Part shown: positions 27,521-37,209 of the stretch, piece after piece | How the letters are laid out: each line of letters opens with the position of its first letter | How positions within the stretch are numbered: position 1 is the stretch's first letter | DNA from: Pseudomonas haemolytica | GTDB lineage: Bacteria > Pseudomonadota > Gammaproteobacteria > Pseudomonadales > Pseudomonadaceae | Reading direction: 5' to 3' | Length of the DNA stretch: 64,000 bases | NCBI RefSeq assembly: GCF_009659625.1 | Contig: NZ_VOIW01000003.1 | Location: 682,001-746,000, forward strand | Translations under genes and position numbers: made by a program | Notes under the pieces: model-generated | Told to the model about the DNA's origin: nothing | The model's database searches: none | What the model saw: the letters and a program-made list of their open reading frames with translations, nothing else

Positions 27521-29491
27521 TCACACGCCAGCTGAGGTCGGGTTTGATGCGGAAACATTCTGTTTTAAGAGGTCACGCATCTGTTTTGCTATCTGAATTT
27601 GCTCTTCAGCCGATAATCCCGGCTGCCTTGCTCTCTTGATAAGTTCATCGAGGGTCTGTGTGTGCTGACCCGCGGATAACCTATTAATGGTGTCTAAAAA
27701 CTGTTGTTCAAGGTTATCGCCGTCAATTAGCCACTCCTTTTCCGCAAGGGCTTTCAATAACCGCCCCTGTTCCGTGCCATGCCAACGAGCCATGAGCTGA
27801 ATTGAGTTTAGCTTAGGATTTTTCTGCACCGCCTCGATCAGGGCAATCAGCACCTGTGCATAGGTATTGCTCTCATTGGCAAAATGGTCAGCGCTTTCAA
27901 CTTTGCCGGCCAGTTGCGGGTGGTGAATCAAGGTGCGCAACGCAATCAGTGTCGGCGCTTCTACTGCCACGGGCGTGCGCGGGGCATAGGCTTCATCGCG
28001 ATCACCGCGCTTGCCGTTCTTGCTCCAGGGCTTCTTATCCCATTTCTTGCCGCCAGCACCGGATTTCTTCGGTGTCCACTCCTGCTGGGGCGCAAAGGCC
28101 TCCTGGGGTTGGTGGAAGTCGGCATAGTCCGGCATGGCGTCGTAATCCATGCCGGGGTCGTAGGCTGGTGGTGCATCCTGCGGTGCGCTGTGCACCAGCT
28201 GGCTCACAGCTTCGCCGCTCAAGCCGGTGATCTCCAGCAAGCGCTGGCGCATCAGGGTGCGCAAGTTGGCACCCGGGACCTTGTCGATCAGCGGCGCTGC
28301 GAGGGTGGCCATATGGGCCTTGCCTTCGAGCGAGCGCGGGTCGGCTTCTTCGGTCAGTTGCTGGAAAAAATAATCTGCCAGCGGTTGCGCATGTTGATTG
28401 ATGCGCGCACGAAACGCGTCGGTGCCTTCCGAGCGGACCAGCGTGTCCGGGTCTTCGCCTTCGGGCAGGAACAGGAAGCGTGCGCGGCGCCCGTCCTGCA
28501 GGCTCGAGAGCGTGGCCTCGAGCGCGCGCCAGGCAGCGTTGCGGCCAGCCTGGTCGCCGTCGAAGCAAAACAGCACGCTGGGCACGACGCGAAACAGGCG
28601 TTTCAAGTGTTCTTCGCTGGTGGCGGTGCCGAGTGTGGCGACTGCATTACGCAGGCCTTGCTGGGCCAGGGCGATGACGTCCATATAGCCTTCAACCACG
28701 ATAATCTCATCGAGGTTGCGGTTGTTCTTGCGTGCTTCGAACAGGCCGTAGAGTTCTTGGCCCTTGTGGAACACCGGTGTTTCCGGGGAATTCAGGTACT
28801 TGGGCTTGTCGTCCCCGAGTACGCGGCCGCCAAAGGCGATGATGCGACCACGGCTGTCGCGGATCGGGAACATTACGCGGTCGCGGAAGCGGTCATAGCG
28901 CTTGCCGGTTTCGGCGTTCTCCACCAGCAGGCCGGCATCGATCATGGCTTTTTGCTGGAGGGTATCGCTGCTCAGGTGCTTGTACAGATTGTCCCAGCCG
29001 GGCGGGGCGAATCCGAGGCCGAAGTCGCGGGCGATTTCGCCGGTCAGGCCGCGGCCCTTGAGGTAATCGACAGCGGCCTTGCGCTGCGGATGGCTCTTGA
29101 GTGACTGGCGGTAAAAATCGGCAGCGGCGGTCAGCAGCGGATACAGCGGCGAATCGGTGGGTTGCCTGGGTTTGTGTGGGCGGCCGCTTTCTTCGCGAGG
29201 AATTTCCATGCCCGCAGCTTTTGCCAGGTCCTCGACGGCCTGGGGGAAATCCAGGTTGTCGTGGTCCATCAGGAAGCCGAGGGCGTTACCGCCGGCGCCG
29301 CAACCGAAGCAGTAGTAGAACTGTTTGTCGGGGCTGACGCTGAAGGATGGGGTTTTTTCTTTATGGAACGGGCAGCAGGCGGTGTAGTTTTTGCCGGCTT
29401 TTTTCAGTTGTACGCGTGAGCTGACAACATCGACGATGTCGGTGCGGTTCAGAAGGTCGTCAATAAAGCTCTGGGGAATCAGCCCGGCCAT
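27521..29491 (-). CDS. dnaG: DNA primase
   Basis: Makes RNA primers for replication; 656 aa. The zinc-binding domain CCPFHKEKTPSFSV...YYCFGCG is at about residues 39-65, the TOPRIM catalytic core includes EIIVVEGYMDVIAL near 265 and FCFDGDQAGRNAAW near 305, and the C-terminal helicase-binding domain fills the last 150 residues. Its 5' spacer to rpsU is unusually long, described separately. Confidence 0.98.
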   Translation of the reverse strand: MAGLIPQSFIDDLLNRTDIVDVVSSRVQLKKAGKNYTACCPFHKEKTPSFSVSPDKQFYYCFGCGAGGNALGFLMDHDNLDFPQAVEDLAKAAGMEIPREESGRPHKPRQPTDSPLYPLLTAAADFYRQSLKSHPQRKAAVDYLKGRGLTGEIARDFGLGFAPPGWDNLYKHLSSDTLQQKAMIDAGLLVENAETGKRYDRFRDRVMFPIRDSRGRIIAFGGRVLGDDKPKYLNSPETPVFHKGQELYGLFEARKNNRNLDEIIVVEGYMDVIALAQQGLRNAVATLGTATSEEHLKRLFRVVPSVLFCFDGDQAGRNAAWRALEATLSSLQDGRRARFLFLPEGEDPDTLVRSEGTDAFRARINQHAQPLADYFFQQLTEEADPRSLEGKAHMATLAAPLIDKVPGANLRTLMRQRLLEITGLSGEAVSQLVHSAPQDAPPAYDPGMDYDAMPDYADFHQPQEAFAPQQEWTPKKSGAGGKKWDKKPWSKNGKRGDRDEAYAPRTPVAVEAPTLIALRTLIHHPQLAGKVESADHFANESNTYAQVLIALIEAVQKNPKLNSIQLMARWHGTEQGRLLKALAEKEWLIDGDNLEQQFLDTINRLSAGQHTQTLDELIKRARQPGLSAEEQIQIAKQMRDLLKQNVSASNPTSAGV

Positions 29492-29932
29492 GGCGTTCTC
29501 GTCATCACTGCGTGTAAATGAGGGCCCGTGAAGTGTTCAAGCGCACGCACTAGTGCCCGATCATCATCGTTTGCATGGGGTGTCAGGAAGTGTATCTGCC
29601 GAACGTTCACTGACGGTAGTTTCTGATCAGTCGTCGGCATGGACATGTTGCCCGGGCGTCCGGTGTTGGCCAATGGAGGCCTCGGAAGCGCATCGATGGG
29701 CACAGCCGATACAGTTGATCGTCTGCTTGAAGAATAGGTGTGCTCGTCAGTAGCCTTGTTAGGCTCGTCAGAAGAGACGTGCACCGCTGGCAAAAGAGCC
29801 AGCCCTGACGTGTGAAGCGGTGTCTCGGTCGCATGTGCGGCGTCGACGGTGAAGCATCAAGCGATATCCGCAAATGCCAACAGCCCGGCTGAGGGCCGGG
29901 CTTGGCAGAAGCTTGCTACGAGCGTCTGTGTA
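29492..29932. other. rpsU-dnaG spacer, 441 bp, no gene supported
   Basis: It contains a terminator-like hairpin close to the rpsU stop. Beyond that I see no RNA gene and no convincing protein. An open reading of about 104 codons on the minus strand (29479-29793) runs into dnaG but has no RBS-plus-domain support. Promoters for dnaG are likely here. Confidence 0.5.
29882..29902 (-). terminator. Hairpin after rpsU, possible attenuator
   Basis: AGCCCGGC and GCCGGGCT form a perfect 8-bp stem with a 5-nt loop, 31 nt past the rpsU stop. The sequence after it on the minus strand is not T-rich, so partial termination between rpsU and dnaG is more likely than a full stop. Confidence 0.5.
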
Positions 29933-30148
29933 TTAGTACAGACGAACGGCGCGGCGCTGTTCGCGCTGAACTTTCTTGGCGTGACGCTTAACAGCGGCTG
30001 CTGCTTTACGCTTACGCTCAGAAGTTGGCTTCTCATAAAATTCGCGGCTACGAACTTCAGCCAGAACACCGGCTTTTTCGCAGGAGCGCTTGAAACGACG
30101 CAGAGCTACGTCGAAGGGTTCGTTCTCTTTTACTTTGACGGCTGGCAT
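29933..30148 (-). CDS. rpsU: 30S ribosomal protein S21 (bS21)
   Basis: A 71-aa very basic protein beginning [20 protein letters not shown] and ending in an Arg/Lys-rich helix ([20 protein letters not shown]), the standard bS21 composition. It acts at the 30S platform in translation initiation. First gene of the rpsU-dnaG-rpoD group, divergent from tsaD across 203 bp. Confidence 0.98.
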
Positions 30149-30351
30149 CCAGAGCTACCTTCTTTCATTACCGGGAATCAACGTTCTCGTCGCAAAAAAT
30201 TCGCGGCTGAGGTCGTCGGTTTTTAAGGGTTGCGGATGTTAACCCCTCATTGCCCGGAATGCAAAGCCTCTGATCGAAAACCGCTAGTCGGGAGGGGGAG
30301 CGGGGACTATTATGCGCGCCTTCGAATTCAGCCTCTACAAGGCGCAAACCC

Positions 30352-31377
30352 ATGCTAGTACTGGGACTTGAAACCTCCTGCGACGAAACCGGTGTCGCAC
30401 TCTACGACAGTGAACGCGGGCTTTTGGCCGATGCACTGTTCAGTCAGATCGACCTGCACCGCGCTTATGGTGGCGTGGTGCCGGAGCTTGCCAGCCGCGA
30501 TCACGTCAAGCGCATGCTGCCGTTGATTCGCCAGGTGCTGGATGAGGCCGGCTGTGTACCGACCGAGATCGATGCCATCGCTTACACCGCAGGCCCGGGA
30601 TTGGTCGGAGCCCTGCTGGTTGGGGCCTCTTGCGCCCAGGCGCTGGCTTTCGCCTGGGGTATTCCTGCCCTTGGTGTGCACCATATGGAAGGCCATTTAC
30701 TGGCCCCCATGCTGGAAAAAACACCACCCGAGTTCCCGTTCGTCGCTTTGTTGGTTTCGGGTGGCCATACGCAGCTGGTCCAGGTCGATGGCATCGGCAA
30801 ATACACGTTATTAGGCGAGTCCCTCGACGACGCCGCCGGCGAAGCATTCGACAAAACCGCGAAGATGATGGGGCTTAACTATCCTGGTGGTCCGGAAATC
30901 GCCCGACTTGCTGAGAAAGGCGTGGCCGGTCGCTACATTTTCCCTCGCCCGATGTGTGATCGTCCTGGCCTGATGTTCAGTTTCAGCGGGTTGAAAACCT
31001 CCGCGTTGAACACCTGGCAGCAAAGCGTCAGCGCCGGGGACGACGGTCAGCAAGCCCGTTGCGACATCGCACTGGCATTCCAGCAGGCCGTGGTAGAGAC
31101 TTTGACCATCAAGTGCAAGCGCGCCCTGAAACAGGCGGGCATGAAGCGTCTGGTAATCGCAGGCGGCGTCAGCGCCAACAAGGCCTTGCGCAGTTCGCTG
31201 GAAAAAATGCTCGGCGACATGAATGGCAATGTGTTCTACGCCCGCCCGGAGTTCTGCACCGACAACGGCGCGATGATCGCCTATGCAGGTTGCCAGCGCT
31301 TGCAGGCCGGGCAACACGAAAGCCTGGCGATCAGCGTGCAGGCGCGCTGGCCGATGGAGCAACTGCCGCCGTTGTAG
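30352..31377 (+). CDS. tsaD: tRNA N6-threonylcarbamoyladenosine transferase subunit
   Basis: Catalytic subunit of the complex that puts the t6A modification on ANN-decoding tRNAs. 341 aa with the ASKHA-fold start [16 protein letters not shown], metal ligands in HHMEGH (about residues 110-115), and [11 protein letters not shown] phosphate-binding segment. The ATG is preceded by CAAGGCGCAAACC. Divergent from rpsU, as in many gammaproteobacteria. Confidence 0.97.
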   Translation: MLVLGLETSCDETGVALYDSERGLLADALFSQIDLHRAYGGVVPELASRDHVKRMLPLIRQVLDEAGCVPTEIDAIAYTAGPGLVGALLVGASCAQALAFAWGIPALGVHHMEGHLLAPMLEKTPPEFPFVALLVSGGHTQLVQVDGIGKYTLLGESLDDAAGEAFDKTAKMMGLNYPGGPEIARLAEKGVAGRYIFPRPMCDRPGLMFSFSGLKTSALNTWQQSVSAGDDGQQARCDIALAFQQAVVETLTIKCKRALKQAGMKRLVIAGGVSANKALRSSLEKMLGDMNGNVFYARPEFCTDNGAMIAYAGCQRLQAGQHESLAISVQARWPMEQLPPL

Positions 31378-31409
31378 GGCTCAACGTGAGCCTGGTTCAT
31401 CTGGGGTAT

Positions 31410-31979
31410 TTAAAAATGCCGTTCGCGCCCGGCAAACAGGTCGCGTAGATTGCCGCGGTGGCGCCAGACGATCAGCAGGGTGAGCACGCTCATTGGCACC
31501 AACGCTTGCGGTGCCTGCCAGGCCAGCAGCGGTAGGGTCAGTGGAGTGGCAATCAGCGCGGCCAGTGAGCTGGTGCGAGTCAGGTAGAACGTCAGCAGCC
31601 AGGCGAGCAGGGCCAGTAAAGCCGCCGGTGGGTAGATTCCCAGCAGCATCCCGGCCGCCGTGGCAACACCCTTGCCCCCGCGAAAGCGGAAGTACAACGG
31701 AAACAGATGGCCCAGGACGGCGCATACGCCAACCCAGGCCTGCTGTTGCAAGTTAAGGCCGACGAGGCTGGCGATCAGCACGGGCAGCAGGCCCTTGCAT
31801 ACGTCGCCCAGCAGGGTCAGGACGGCGAGTTTCTTGCCGGCCAGGCGCAACATATTGGTGGCGCCGGCATTGCCTGAGCCACTCATTCGCGGATCGGGAT
31901 TTCCCGTCAGGCGGCTGAGCAAAATGGCGAAGGACAGCGAGCCGAGCAGGTAGGCGAGAATCGCCAGTGACCAAAACAT
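31410..31979 (-). CDS. plsY: Acyl-phosphate glycerol-3-phosphate acyltransferase
   Basis: Integral membrane enzyme that makes lysophosphatidic acid from acyl-phosphate and glycerol-3-phosphate; 189 aa with about five membrane segments. Conserved loops are visible: [12 protein letters not shown] (acyl-phosphate binding), [19 protein letters not shown], and the C-terminal [12 protein letters not shown]. Divergent from folB and convergent with tsaD. Confidence 0.96.
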   Translation of the reverse strand: MFWSLAILAYLLGSLSFAILLSRLTGNPDPRMSGSGNAGATNMLRLAGKKLAVLTLLGDVCKGLLPVLIASLVGLNLQQQAWVGVCAVLGHLFPLYFRFRGGKGVATAAGMLLGIYPPAALLALLAWLLTFYLTRTSSLAALIATPLTLPLLAWQAPQALVPMSVLTLLIVWRHRGNLRDLFAGRERHF

Positions 31980-32053
31980 GCTAACTATTCCGGGCGAGGA
32001 CGCCCTGATTCTAACGGGGCATCGCGCCCTTGTCGTGCTGCGGAGAAGAGTAC

Positions 32054-32407
32054 TTGGACAGAGTGTTTATCGAAGGCCTGGAAGTCGACACCGTGATCGG
32101 GGCCTACGACTGGGAGCGCGGAATCCGGCAATGTCTGCGCCTGGACTTGAGTTTTGCCTGGGATAATCGTCCAGCCGCTGCCGGTGATGACCTGACCCTG
32201 GCGCTGGATTACGCCAGCGTGTCTGCACGTATCCAGGCTTTTGCCGAGCAGTCCCAGTATCAATTGGTGGAAACCTTTGCCGAGCGCTTGGCCGAAGTGC
32301 TGATGAGTGAATTCCAGATTCCCTGGCTGCACCTCAAGTTGACCAAGCCAGGCGCGGTGCCGGCTGCCAGGGGCGTGGGTGTGGAGATCGAGCGCGGATG
32401 TCGTTGA
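32054..32407 (+). CDS. folB: Dihydroneopterin aldolase
   Basis: Cleaves dihydroneopterin to hydroxymethyl-dihydropterin in folate synthesis. 117 aa. The TTG at 32054 follows a GGAGAAGAG box and gives [20 protein letters not shown], aligned with the usual FolB start; an ATG at 32030 would put the RBS inside the gene. The conserved LALDYASV and [13 protein letters not shown] blocks and the catalytic lysine in [11 protein letters not shown] are present. Overlaps folK by 10 nt. Confidence 0.93.
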   Translation: MDRVFIEGLEVDTVIGAYDWERGIRQCLRLDLSFAWDNRPAAAGDDLTLALDYASVSARIQAFAEQSQYQLVETFAERLAEVLMSEFQIPWLHLKLTKPGAVPAARGVGVEIERGCR

Positions 32408-32916
32408 CTCAGATTTACCTTGGGCTTGGCAGCAATATCGAGCGCGAGCGCCGTCTATGCGGCGGTCTGGATGCACTAGCGAGTTTCTTGAAGGATATGC
32501 GCTGTTCGGCCGTGTTCGAAAGCCAGCCGGTGGGGATCAAGAGCGGGCCGTTTTTCAACCTGGTGGTATCGGCCTACACTGACCTGCCGTTGATGGAGCT
32601 GGATCGCCGACTCAAATCCATTGAAGCCGATAACGGCCGCTACGCGCCGGACCGCAAAGGGTTGCCGCTGGATATCGATGTGCTGCTGTACGGCGATTGG
32701 GTCGGTGACTTTGATGGTCTGGTGTTGCCGCGTGCAGAGATCCTGAAAAACGCGTTTGTGTTGTGGCCGCTGTCGTTGATGGCACCGGATCGTGTGCACC
32801 CCGAGGCGGGCAAGACAATGGCCGAGTTGTGGCGTGATGCGCAGATCGATCAGGTACTGGAGCCTGTCCGCTTCGAATGGCAGGGTCAACAGCTCACGCC
32901 CGATGTCCTTCTATAG
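32398..32916 (+). CDS. folK: Hydroxymethyl-dihydropterin pyrophosphokinase
   Basis: Transfers pyrophosphate from ATP to the pterin made by FolB. 172 aa, starting [17 protein letters not shown], with the family signature DRKGLPLDIDVLLYGD around residues 87-102. Coupled to folB by overlap. This is the short, standalone form often found beside folB in pseudomonads, in addition to a second folK elsewhere; that second copy is not in view. Confidence 0.92.
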   Translation: MSLTQIYLGLGSNIERERRLCGGLDALASFLKDMRCSAVFESQPVGIKSGPFFNLVVSAYTDLPLMELDRRLKSIEADNGRYAPDRKGLPLDIDVLLYGDWVGDFDGLVLPRAEILKNAFVLWPLSLMAPDRVHPEAGKTMAELWRDAQIDQVLEPVRFEWQGQQLTPDVLL

Positions 32917-32927
32917 GCACGAGCTTG

Positions 32928-32959
32928 TTGTGGCGAGGGAGCTTGCTCCCTCGCCACAA
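32928..32959. repeat. Palindromic repeat (GTGGCGAGGGAGCTTGCTCCC type)
   Basis: TTGTGGCGAGGGAGC and its exact complement form a perfect hairpin with essentially no loop (TT/TG centre), placed between converging folK and cca. The core GGGAGCTTGCTCCC is related to the longer REP doublets in this window. It probably also terminates both genes. Confidence 0.85.
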
Positions 32960-32969
32960 AGGCCATCTC

Positions 32970-34199
32970 CTACGTTGAGGTGTGTTCCTTGTAGGCTTTC
33001 AACGCTTTGAGCCGTTCGCGCTTGAGCGCTTCGCCCAGCTCCGGGCCTTTGAAACCTTTCTCCAGCAGTGGCGCCACTGCGACCGTGCGGGCCACCGTTG
33101 CCGCGCCGCGCAAATAATCCGCCTGTGGATAACTGCGCAGCTCAAAACCCTTGCGGCCGCGGGCGTCCATTTCGCAGGCCGCTACAAACTCTTCGAAACG
33201 CTGCGGCCGGCGATACACATCAAAACTCTGCAGTAACTCCAGCAATGTCGAGGCTTTGAGCTCGAGTGCACGGTGACCATGGGTGTGATACTGGCCCACC
33301 AACATTGCCAGTTCCTGACAATCCTTCGGGACCTTGAAGCGCTCATTCACCGCCTTGATCAGCTTTAAACCTCGGTGTTCATGGGCAATGTGCTGCGGCA
33401 ACTTATCCACAGGTGTCAGGCCTTTGCCCAGATCGTGCAGCAAGCAGGCCCAGCGCACGGTCAGCGGTTGGTTGTGCAAGGCAGCTTGTTCCAGCACGCT
33501 CAAGGTGTGCACACCGGTATCGATTTCCGGGTGATGGGCCGCGGGTTGCGGCACGCCGAACAGTGCATCTACCTCCGGCATCAGGGTTTTCAGTGCATCG
33601 CAGTCGCGCAGCACTTGGATAAATACCTGGGGCTGATCTTCCATCAGCGCTCGTGAGATTTCTTTCCAGCTGCGTTCGGGGGTGAGGGCCTCCAGTTCGC
33701 CGGACTCACTGAGTTGGCGCATCAATTCCAGTGTTTCAGGTGCAACCGTGAAACCCAGGTGCGCATAACGTGCGGCAAAGCGGGCAACACGCAGTACACG
33801 GAGGGGATCCTCGGCGAACGCGGGGGAAACGTGACGCAAGATACGCGCTTGAAGATCGCGTTGGCCGTGGTAAGGATCGGTCAGGTTACCATCGTCGTCT
33901 TCTGCCATGGCATTGATGGTCAGGTCGCGACGGATCAGGTCTTCTCCCAGGGTGACGTCGGGGCTCGCGTGAAACACAAAGCCGCCGTAGCCCCGGCCGC
34001 TCTTGCGTTCGGTGCGGGCGAGGGCGTATTCATCACCATTTTTCGGGTCGAGAAATACCGGGAAATCAGCCCCTACCGGCTTATAACCTTTGGCGAGCAT
34101 CTCTTCAGTGGTTGCGCCGACGACGACGCGGTCGATATCGGTGACCTTGATGCCCAGAAGGCGATCACGCACGGCGCCGCCGACTTTGTAGATTTTCAT
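32970..34199 (-). CDS. cca: CCA-adding tRNA nucleotidyltransferase
   Basis: Adds or repairs the 3' CCA of tRNAs. 409 aa. The nucleotidyltransferase head [25 protein letters not shown] carries the catalytic Asp pair, [10 protein letters not shown] is the second signature, and an HD phosphohydrolase domain follows ([11 protein letters not shown] near residue 250), making this the bifunctional E. coli-type enzyme. The RBS GGAGG lies inside the 3' arm of the hairpin that ends the spoVR transcript. Confidence 0.96.
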   Translation of the reverse strand: MKIYKVGGAVRDRLLGIKVTDIDRVVVGATTEEMLAKGYKPVGADFPVFLDPKNGDEYALARTERKSGRGYGGFVFHASPDVTLGEDLIRRDLTINAMAEDDDGNLTDPYHGQRDLQARILRHVSPAFAEDPLRVLRVARFAARYAHLGFTVAPETLELMRQLSESGELEALTPERSWKEISRALMEDQPQVFIQVLRDCDALKTLMPEVDALFGVPQPAAHHPEIDTGVHTLSVLEQAALHNQPLTVRWACLLHDLGKGLTPVDKLPQHIAHEHRGLKLIKAVNERFKVPKDCQELAMLVGQYHTHGHRALELKASTLLELLQSFDVYRRPQRFEEFVAACEMDARGRKGFELRSYPQADYLRGAATVARTVAVAPLLEKGFKGPELGEALKRERLKALKAYKEHTST

Positions 34200-34202
34200 G
34201 AA

Positions 34203-34256
34203 AAAGCCTCCATTAGCGCCACAGGATAACGCCTGTACTGCGCCAATGGAGGCTTT
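34203..34256 (-). terminator. Long hairpin ending spoVR and covering the cca ribosome-binding site
   Basis: AAAGCCTCCATT (34203-34214) pairs fully with AATGGAGGCTTT (34245-34256), extended by GCGC/GCGC and an inner ACAGG/CCTGT. Read on the minus strand the stem is followed by TT at once, then C and the cca ATG. The GGAGG that would serve cca is in the 3' arm. Confidence 0.85.
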
Positions 34257-34262
34257 GCTGTT

Positions 34263-35828
34263 TCAGAGATGAACGACGGCCAGGTCCAGGCGGCCGTAGT
34301 CGCTATCGTTATGATCAGTGCGCGGTGGCACATGGTGGGTTTTCATCACCTGATCGCCCTGCAGGGTTTCCAGGTGGATGTCGAAACCCCACAGCCGGTG
34401 CAGGTGCTTGAGCACTTCCTCGGTGGATTCGCCCAAGGGTTTGCGGTCGTGTTGCTGGTGACGCAGGGTCAGCGAGCGGTCACCGCGCACATCGATGCTG
34501 TAGATCTGCACGTTAGGCTCGCGATTGCCCAGGTTGTACTGGGCGGCCAGGGTTTCGCGAATGATCCGGTAGCCAGGTTCGTCGTGAATGGCCGGGACCA
34601 CCAGGTCGTCTTTCAGGTCGTCATCCAGGATGCTGAACAGCTTGAGGTCGCGAATTACCTGGGGCGACAGGTACTGCAGGATAAAACTCTCATCCTTGAA
34701 GCTGCTCATGGCGAACTTGATGGTCGATAACCAGTCGCTGCCAGCGATTTCCGGGAACCAGCGGCGATCCTCCTCCGTGGGGTGCTCGCACATACGGCGG
34801 ATATCGCGGTACATCGCAAAGCCCAGGGCATAGGGGTTGATGCCGTTGTAATAGGGGCTGTCGAAGCCGGGCTGGAATACCACGCTGGTGTGCGAGGTAA
34901 GGAACTCCATCATGAAGCCGTCAGTGACCAGGCCTTCGTCGTACAGATCGTTCATCAGGGTGTAATGCCAGAATGTTGCCCAGCCTTCGTTCATCACCTG
35001 GGTCTGGCGCTGAGGGTAAAAGTATTGGGCGATCTTGCGCACGATGCGCACGATTTCCCGTTGCCAAGGCTCCAGCAGTGGTGCGTGTTTTTCCAGGAAA
35101 TACAGGATGTTTTCCTGGGGTTCGGCGGGGAAGCGTGCATTGTCCTTGTCGTTGTTTTTGCCGGCGCGCTTTGGAATGGTGCGCCACAGGTCGTTGATCT
35201 GTTTCTGCAGGTGCTCCTCGCGCTCCTTCTGGCGCAGGCGCTCTTCCTCAGCCGAAATCGGATAGGGGCGCTTGTAGCGGTCGACCCCGTAATTCATCAG
35301 GGCATGGCAGGAGTCCAGCAGGTCTTCCACTGCATCGATGCCGTGGCGCTCTTCACATTGCATGATGTACTGCTTGGCGAACACCAGGTAGTCGATGATG
35401 GAACTGGCGTCGGTCCAGGTGCGAAACAGGTAGTTACCCTTGAAGAAACTGTTATGCCCATAGCAGGCATGGGCCACCACCAGCGCCTGCATGCAGATGG
35501 TGTTTTCTTCCATCAGGTAGGCGATGCACGGGTCGGAGTTGATCACGATCTCGTAGGCCAGGCCCATCTGGCCTCGAGTGTAGGACTTCTCGGTGCTGAG
35601 AAAGTGTTTGCCATAGGACCAATGGTGGTAGCCCAGTGGCATGCCCACTGAGGCATAGGCATCCATCATTTGTTCGGCGGTGATCACTTCAATCTGATTG
35701 GGGTAAGTGTCCAGGGCATAACCTGCCGCGATACGGCTGATTTCCCGGTCATAGGCCTGGATCAGTTCAAAGGTCCACTCGGAACCGGTGGAAATGGGTT
35801 GACGCTTGTTCTCTTTTTTGGCGGTCAT
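34263..35828 (-). CDS. SpoVR-family protein (YcgB type)
   Basis: 521-aa soluble protein of the SpoVR/YcgB family, molecular function unsettled. Family blocks seen: [15 protein letters not shown] region ([20 protein letters not shown]), [39 protein letters not shown] (HxxE-like residues), and [17 protein letters not shown]. Overlaps yeaH by four bases and forms a three-gene unit with prkA and yeaH, the stationary-phase and nitrogen-stress cluster known from enterobacteria. Confidence 0.95.
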   Translation of the reverse strand: MTAKKENKRQPISTGSEWTFELIQAYDREISRIAAGYALDTYPNQIEVITAEQMMDAYASVGMPLGYHHWSYGKHFLSTEKSYTRGQMGLAYEIVINSDPCIAYLMEENTICMQALVVAHACYGHNSFFKGNYLFRTWTDASSIIDYLVFAKQYIMQCEERHGIDAVEDLLDSCHALMNYGVDRYKRPYPISAEEERLRQKEREEHLQKQINDLWRTIPKRAGKNNDKDNARFPAEPQENILYFLEKHAPLLEPWQREIVRIVRKIAQYFYPQRQTQVMNEGWATFWHYTLMNDLYDEGLVTDGFMMEFLTSHTSVVFQPGFDSPYYNGINPYALGFAMYRDIRRMCEHPTEEDRRWFPEIAGSDWLSTIKFAMSSFKDESFILQYLSPQVIRDLKLFSILDDDLKDDLVVPAIHDEPGYRIIRETLAAQYNLGNREPNVQIYSIDVRGDRSLTLRHQQHDRKPLGESTEEVLKHLHRLWGFDIHLETLQGDQVMKTHHVPPRTDHNDSDYGRLDLAVVHL

Positions 35829-37096
35829 GTCACTAACCTGCGCTGGAAGAGTTCACGGAAGACCGGGTAGATATCGCCGGCCGAGACCAGTTGCTGCTGG
35901 GCGAACGTATCGGCAAAGGCTTCTCCGATGCGTTCGTATTCGAACCACAGGGCCTGATGCTCACGAGGGGTAATTTCGACGTAGGTGTAGTACTGCACGA
36001 AGGGCATGATCTGGTTAATCAAGATGTCGCGGCAGATCGGCGAGTCGTCGTTCCAGTTATCGCCGTCGGAAGCTTGGGCGGCGTAGATATTCCAGTCGTT
36101 GGCGGGGTAGCGCTCGGCCATGATCTCCTGCATCAGCTTCAATGCGCTGGAAACGATGGTGCCGCCGGTTTCCCGCGAGTAGAAGAACTCTTCTTCGTCC
36201 ACTTCCCGAGCGCTGGTGTGGTGGCGGATGAAGACGACGTCGATTTTGTCGTAGTTCCGTTTCAGGAACAGGTACAGCAGGATGAAAAAGCGCTTGGCGA
36301 TGTCCTTGGTGGCCTGCGTCATGGAGCCGGATACGTCCATCAAGCAGAACATGACGGCCTTGGAACTGGGGTTGGGTTGTTTGACGAGCAGGTTGTATTT
36401 CAGGTCAAAGGTATCGAGGAACGGCACACGGTGAATGCGCGCGCTGAGTTTCTCTATTTCTGCTTCTGTTTCCTGGATATCGCCGAAGTTATCCGGTTCC
36501 TCACGCTTCAAGCGTGCCAACTCTTCTTTTGCCTGCTTTAGTTTGGCGCGGCTGCTGCCAGAGAGGGCGATGCGCCGTGCATGGGCTGAGCGCAAGGTGC
36601 GGATGATGTTGATGCGCGAAGGGTTGCCCTCGTTGCTGATGCCGGCGCGAACGGTCTTGAACGTATCGGTACCGGTCAGGTTGCGCTTGACCAGGTTGGG
36701 CAGTTCCAGGTCTTCGAACATGAACTCCAGGAATTCTTCCTGGGTGATCTGGAACACGAATTCATCCATGCCTTCACCGGAGTTGCCGGCCTTACCCGGG
36801 CCTTTACCGCCACCGCCACCTTGTGGGCGCTGGATGTGTTCGCCGGTGGTGAACTCCTTGTTGCCGGGGTGCACGACGGTCTGTTTGCCGCCGCGGCCGT
36901 GATGCAGCACCGGTTCGTCAATGTCCCGGCCCGGGATACTGATTTGTTCGCCATGCTCCATGTCGGTGATGGAGCGGCGGCTGACGGCCTCTTCGACGGC
37001 CTTTTTGATGTGGTCACGGTAACGCCGCAGGAAACGCTGGCGGTTTACCGTGCTTTTGTTCTTGCCATTGAGGCGTCGGTCGATCACATAGCTCAT
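35825..37096 (-). CDS. YeaH/DUF444-family protein with VWA-like domain
   Basis: 423 aa, starting [15 protein letters not shown] after GGAGGG. The N-terminal half is charged, with a Gly-rich linker near residues 95-110 ([12 protein letters not shown]). The C-terminal half is VWA-like, with the metal-ion-dependent adhesion motif DVSGSM near residue 260. Thought to work with the PrkA kinase and SpoVR protein; the biochemical role is not known. Confidence 0.94.
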   Translation of the reverse strand: MSYVIDRRLNGKNKSTVNRQRFLRRYRDHIKKAVEEAVSRRSITDMEHGEQISIPGRDIDEPVLHHGRGGKQTVVHPGNKEFTTGEHIQRPQGGGGGKGPGKAGNSGEGMDEFVFQITQEEFLEFMFEDLELPNLVKRNLTGTDTFKTVRAGISNEGNPSRINIIRTLRSAHARRIALSGSSRAKLKQAKEELARLKREEPDNFGDIQETEAEIEKLSARIHRVPFLDTFDLKYNLLVKQPNPSSKAVMFCLMDVSGSMTQATKDIAKRFFILLYLFLKRNYDKIDVVFIRHHTSAREVDEEEFFYSRETGGTIVSSALKLMQEIMAERYPANDWNIYAAQASDGDNWNDDSPICRDILINQIMPFVQYYTYVEITPREHQALWFEYERIGEAFADTFAQQQLVSAGDIYPVFRELFQRRLVT

Positions 37097-37155
37097 AGGG
37101 AGCCCTCCGGGCAGCTTCACGTTACAAGCTTCAAGCCGCGAGCTGGAAGCTTAGA

Positions 37156-37203
37156 GACAAGCGGTCAACTGCCAGGCGAGATGCCTGGCAGCGCACGCTT
37201 GTC
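37156..37203. repeat. Nested inverted repeat between prkA and yeaH
   Basis: Outer arms GACAAGCG (37156-37163) and CGCTTGTC (37196-37203) enclose an inner hairpin CTGCCAGGC/GCCTGGCAG (37169-37177, 37183-37191). It fills nearly half of the 113-nt spacer. It may limit transcription from prkA into yeaH; no T-run follows. Confidence 0.75.
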
Positions 37204-37209
37204 GCTGCC

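Noticed and set aside
27884..29104. 406-codon open frame antisense to dnaG
   Set aside because: Shadow frame of dnaG, same reasons.
29479..29793. Open reading of about 104 codons on the minus strand overlapping the dnaG start
   Set aside because: No RBS, no recognisable family, composition unlike a folded protein, and it overlaps the dnaG start.
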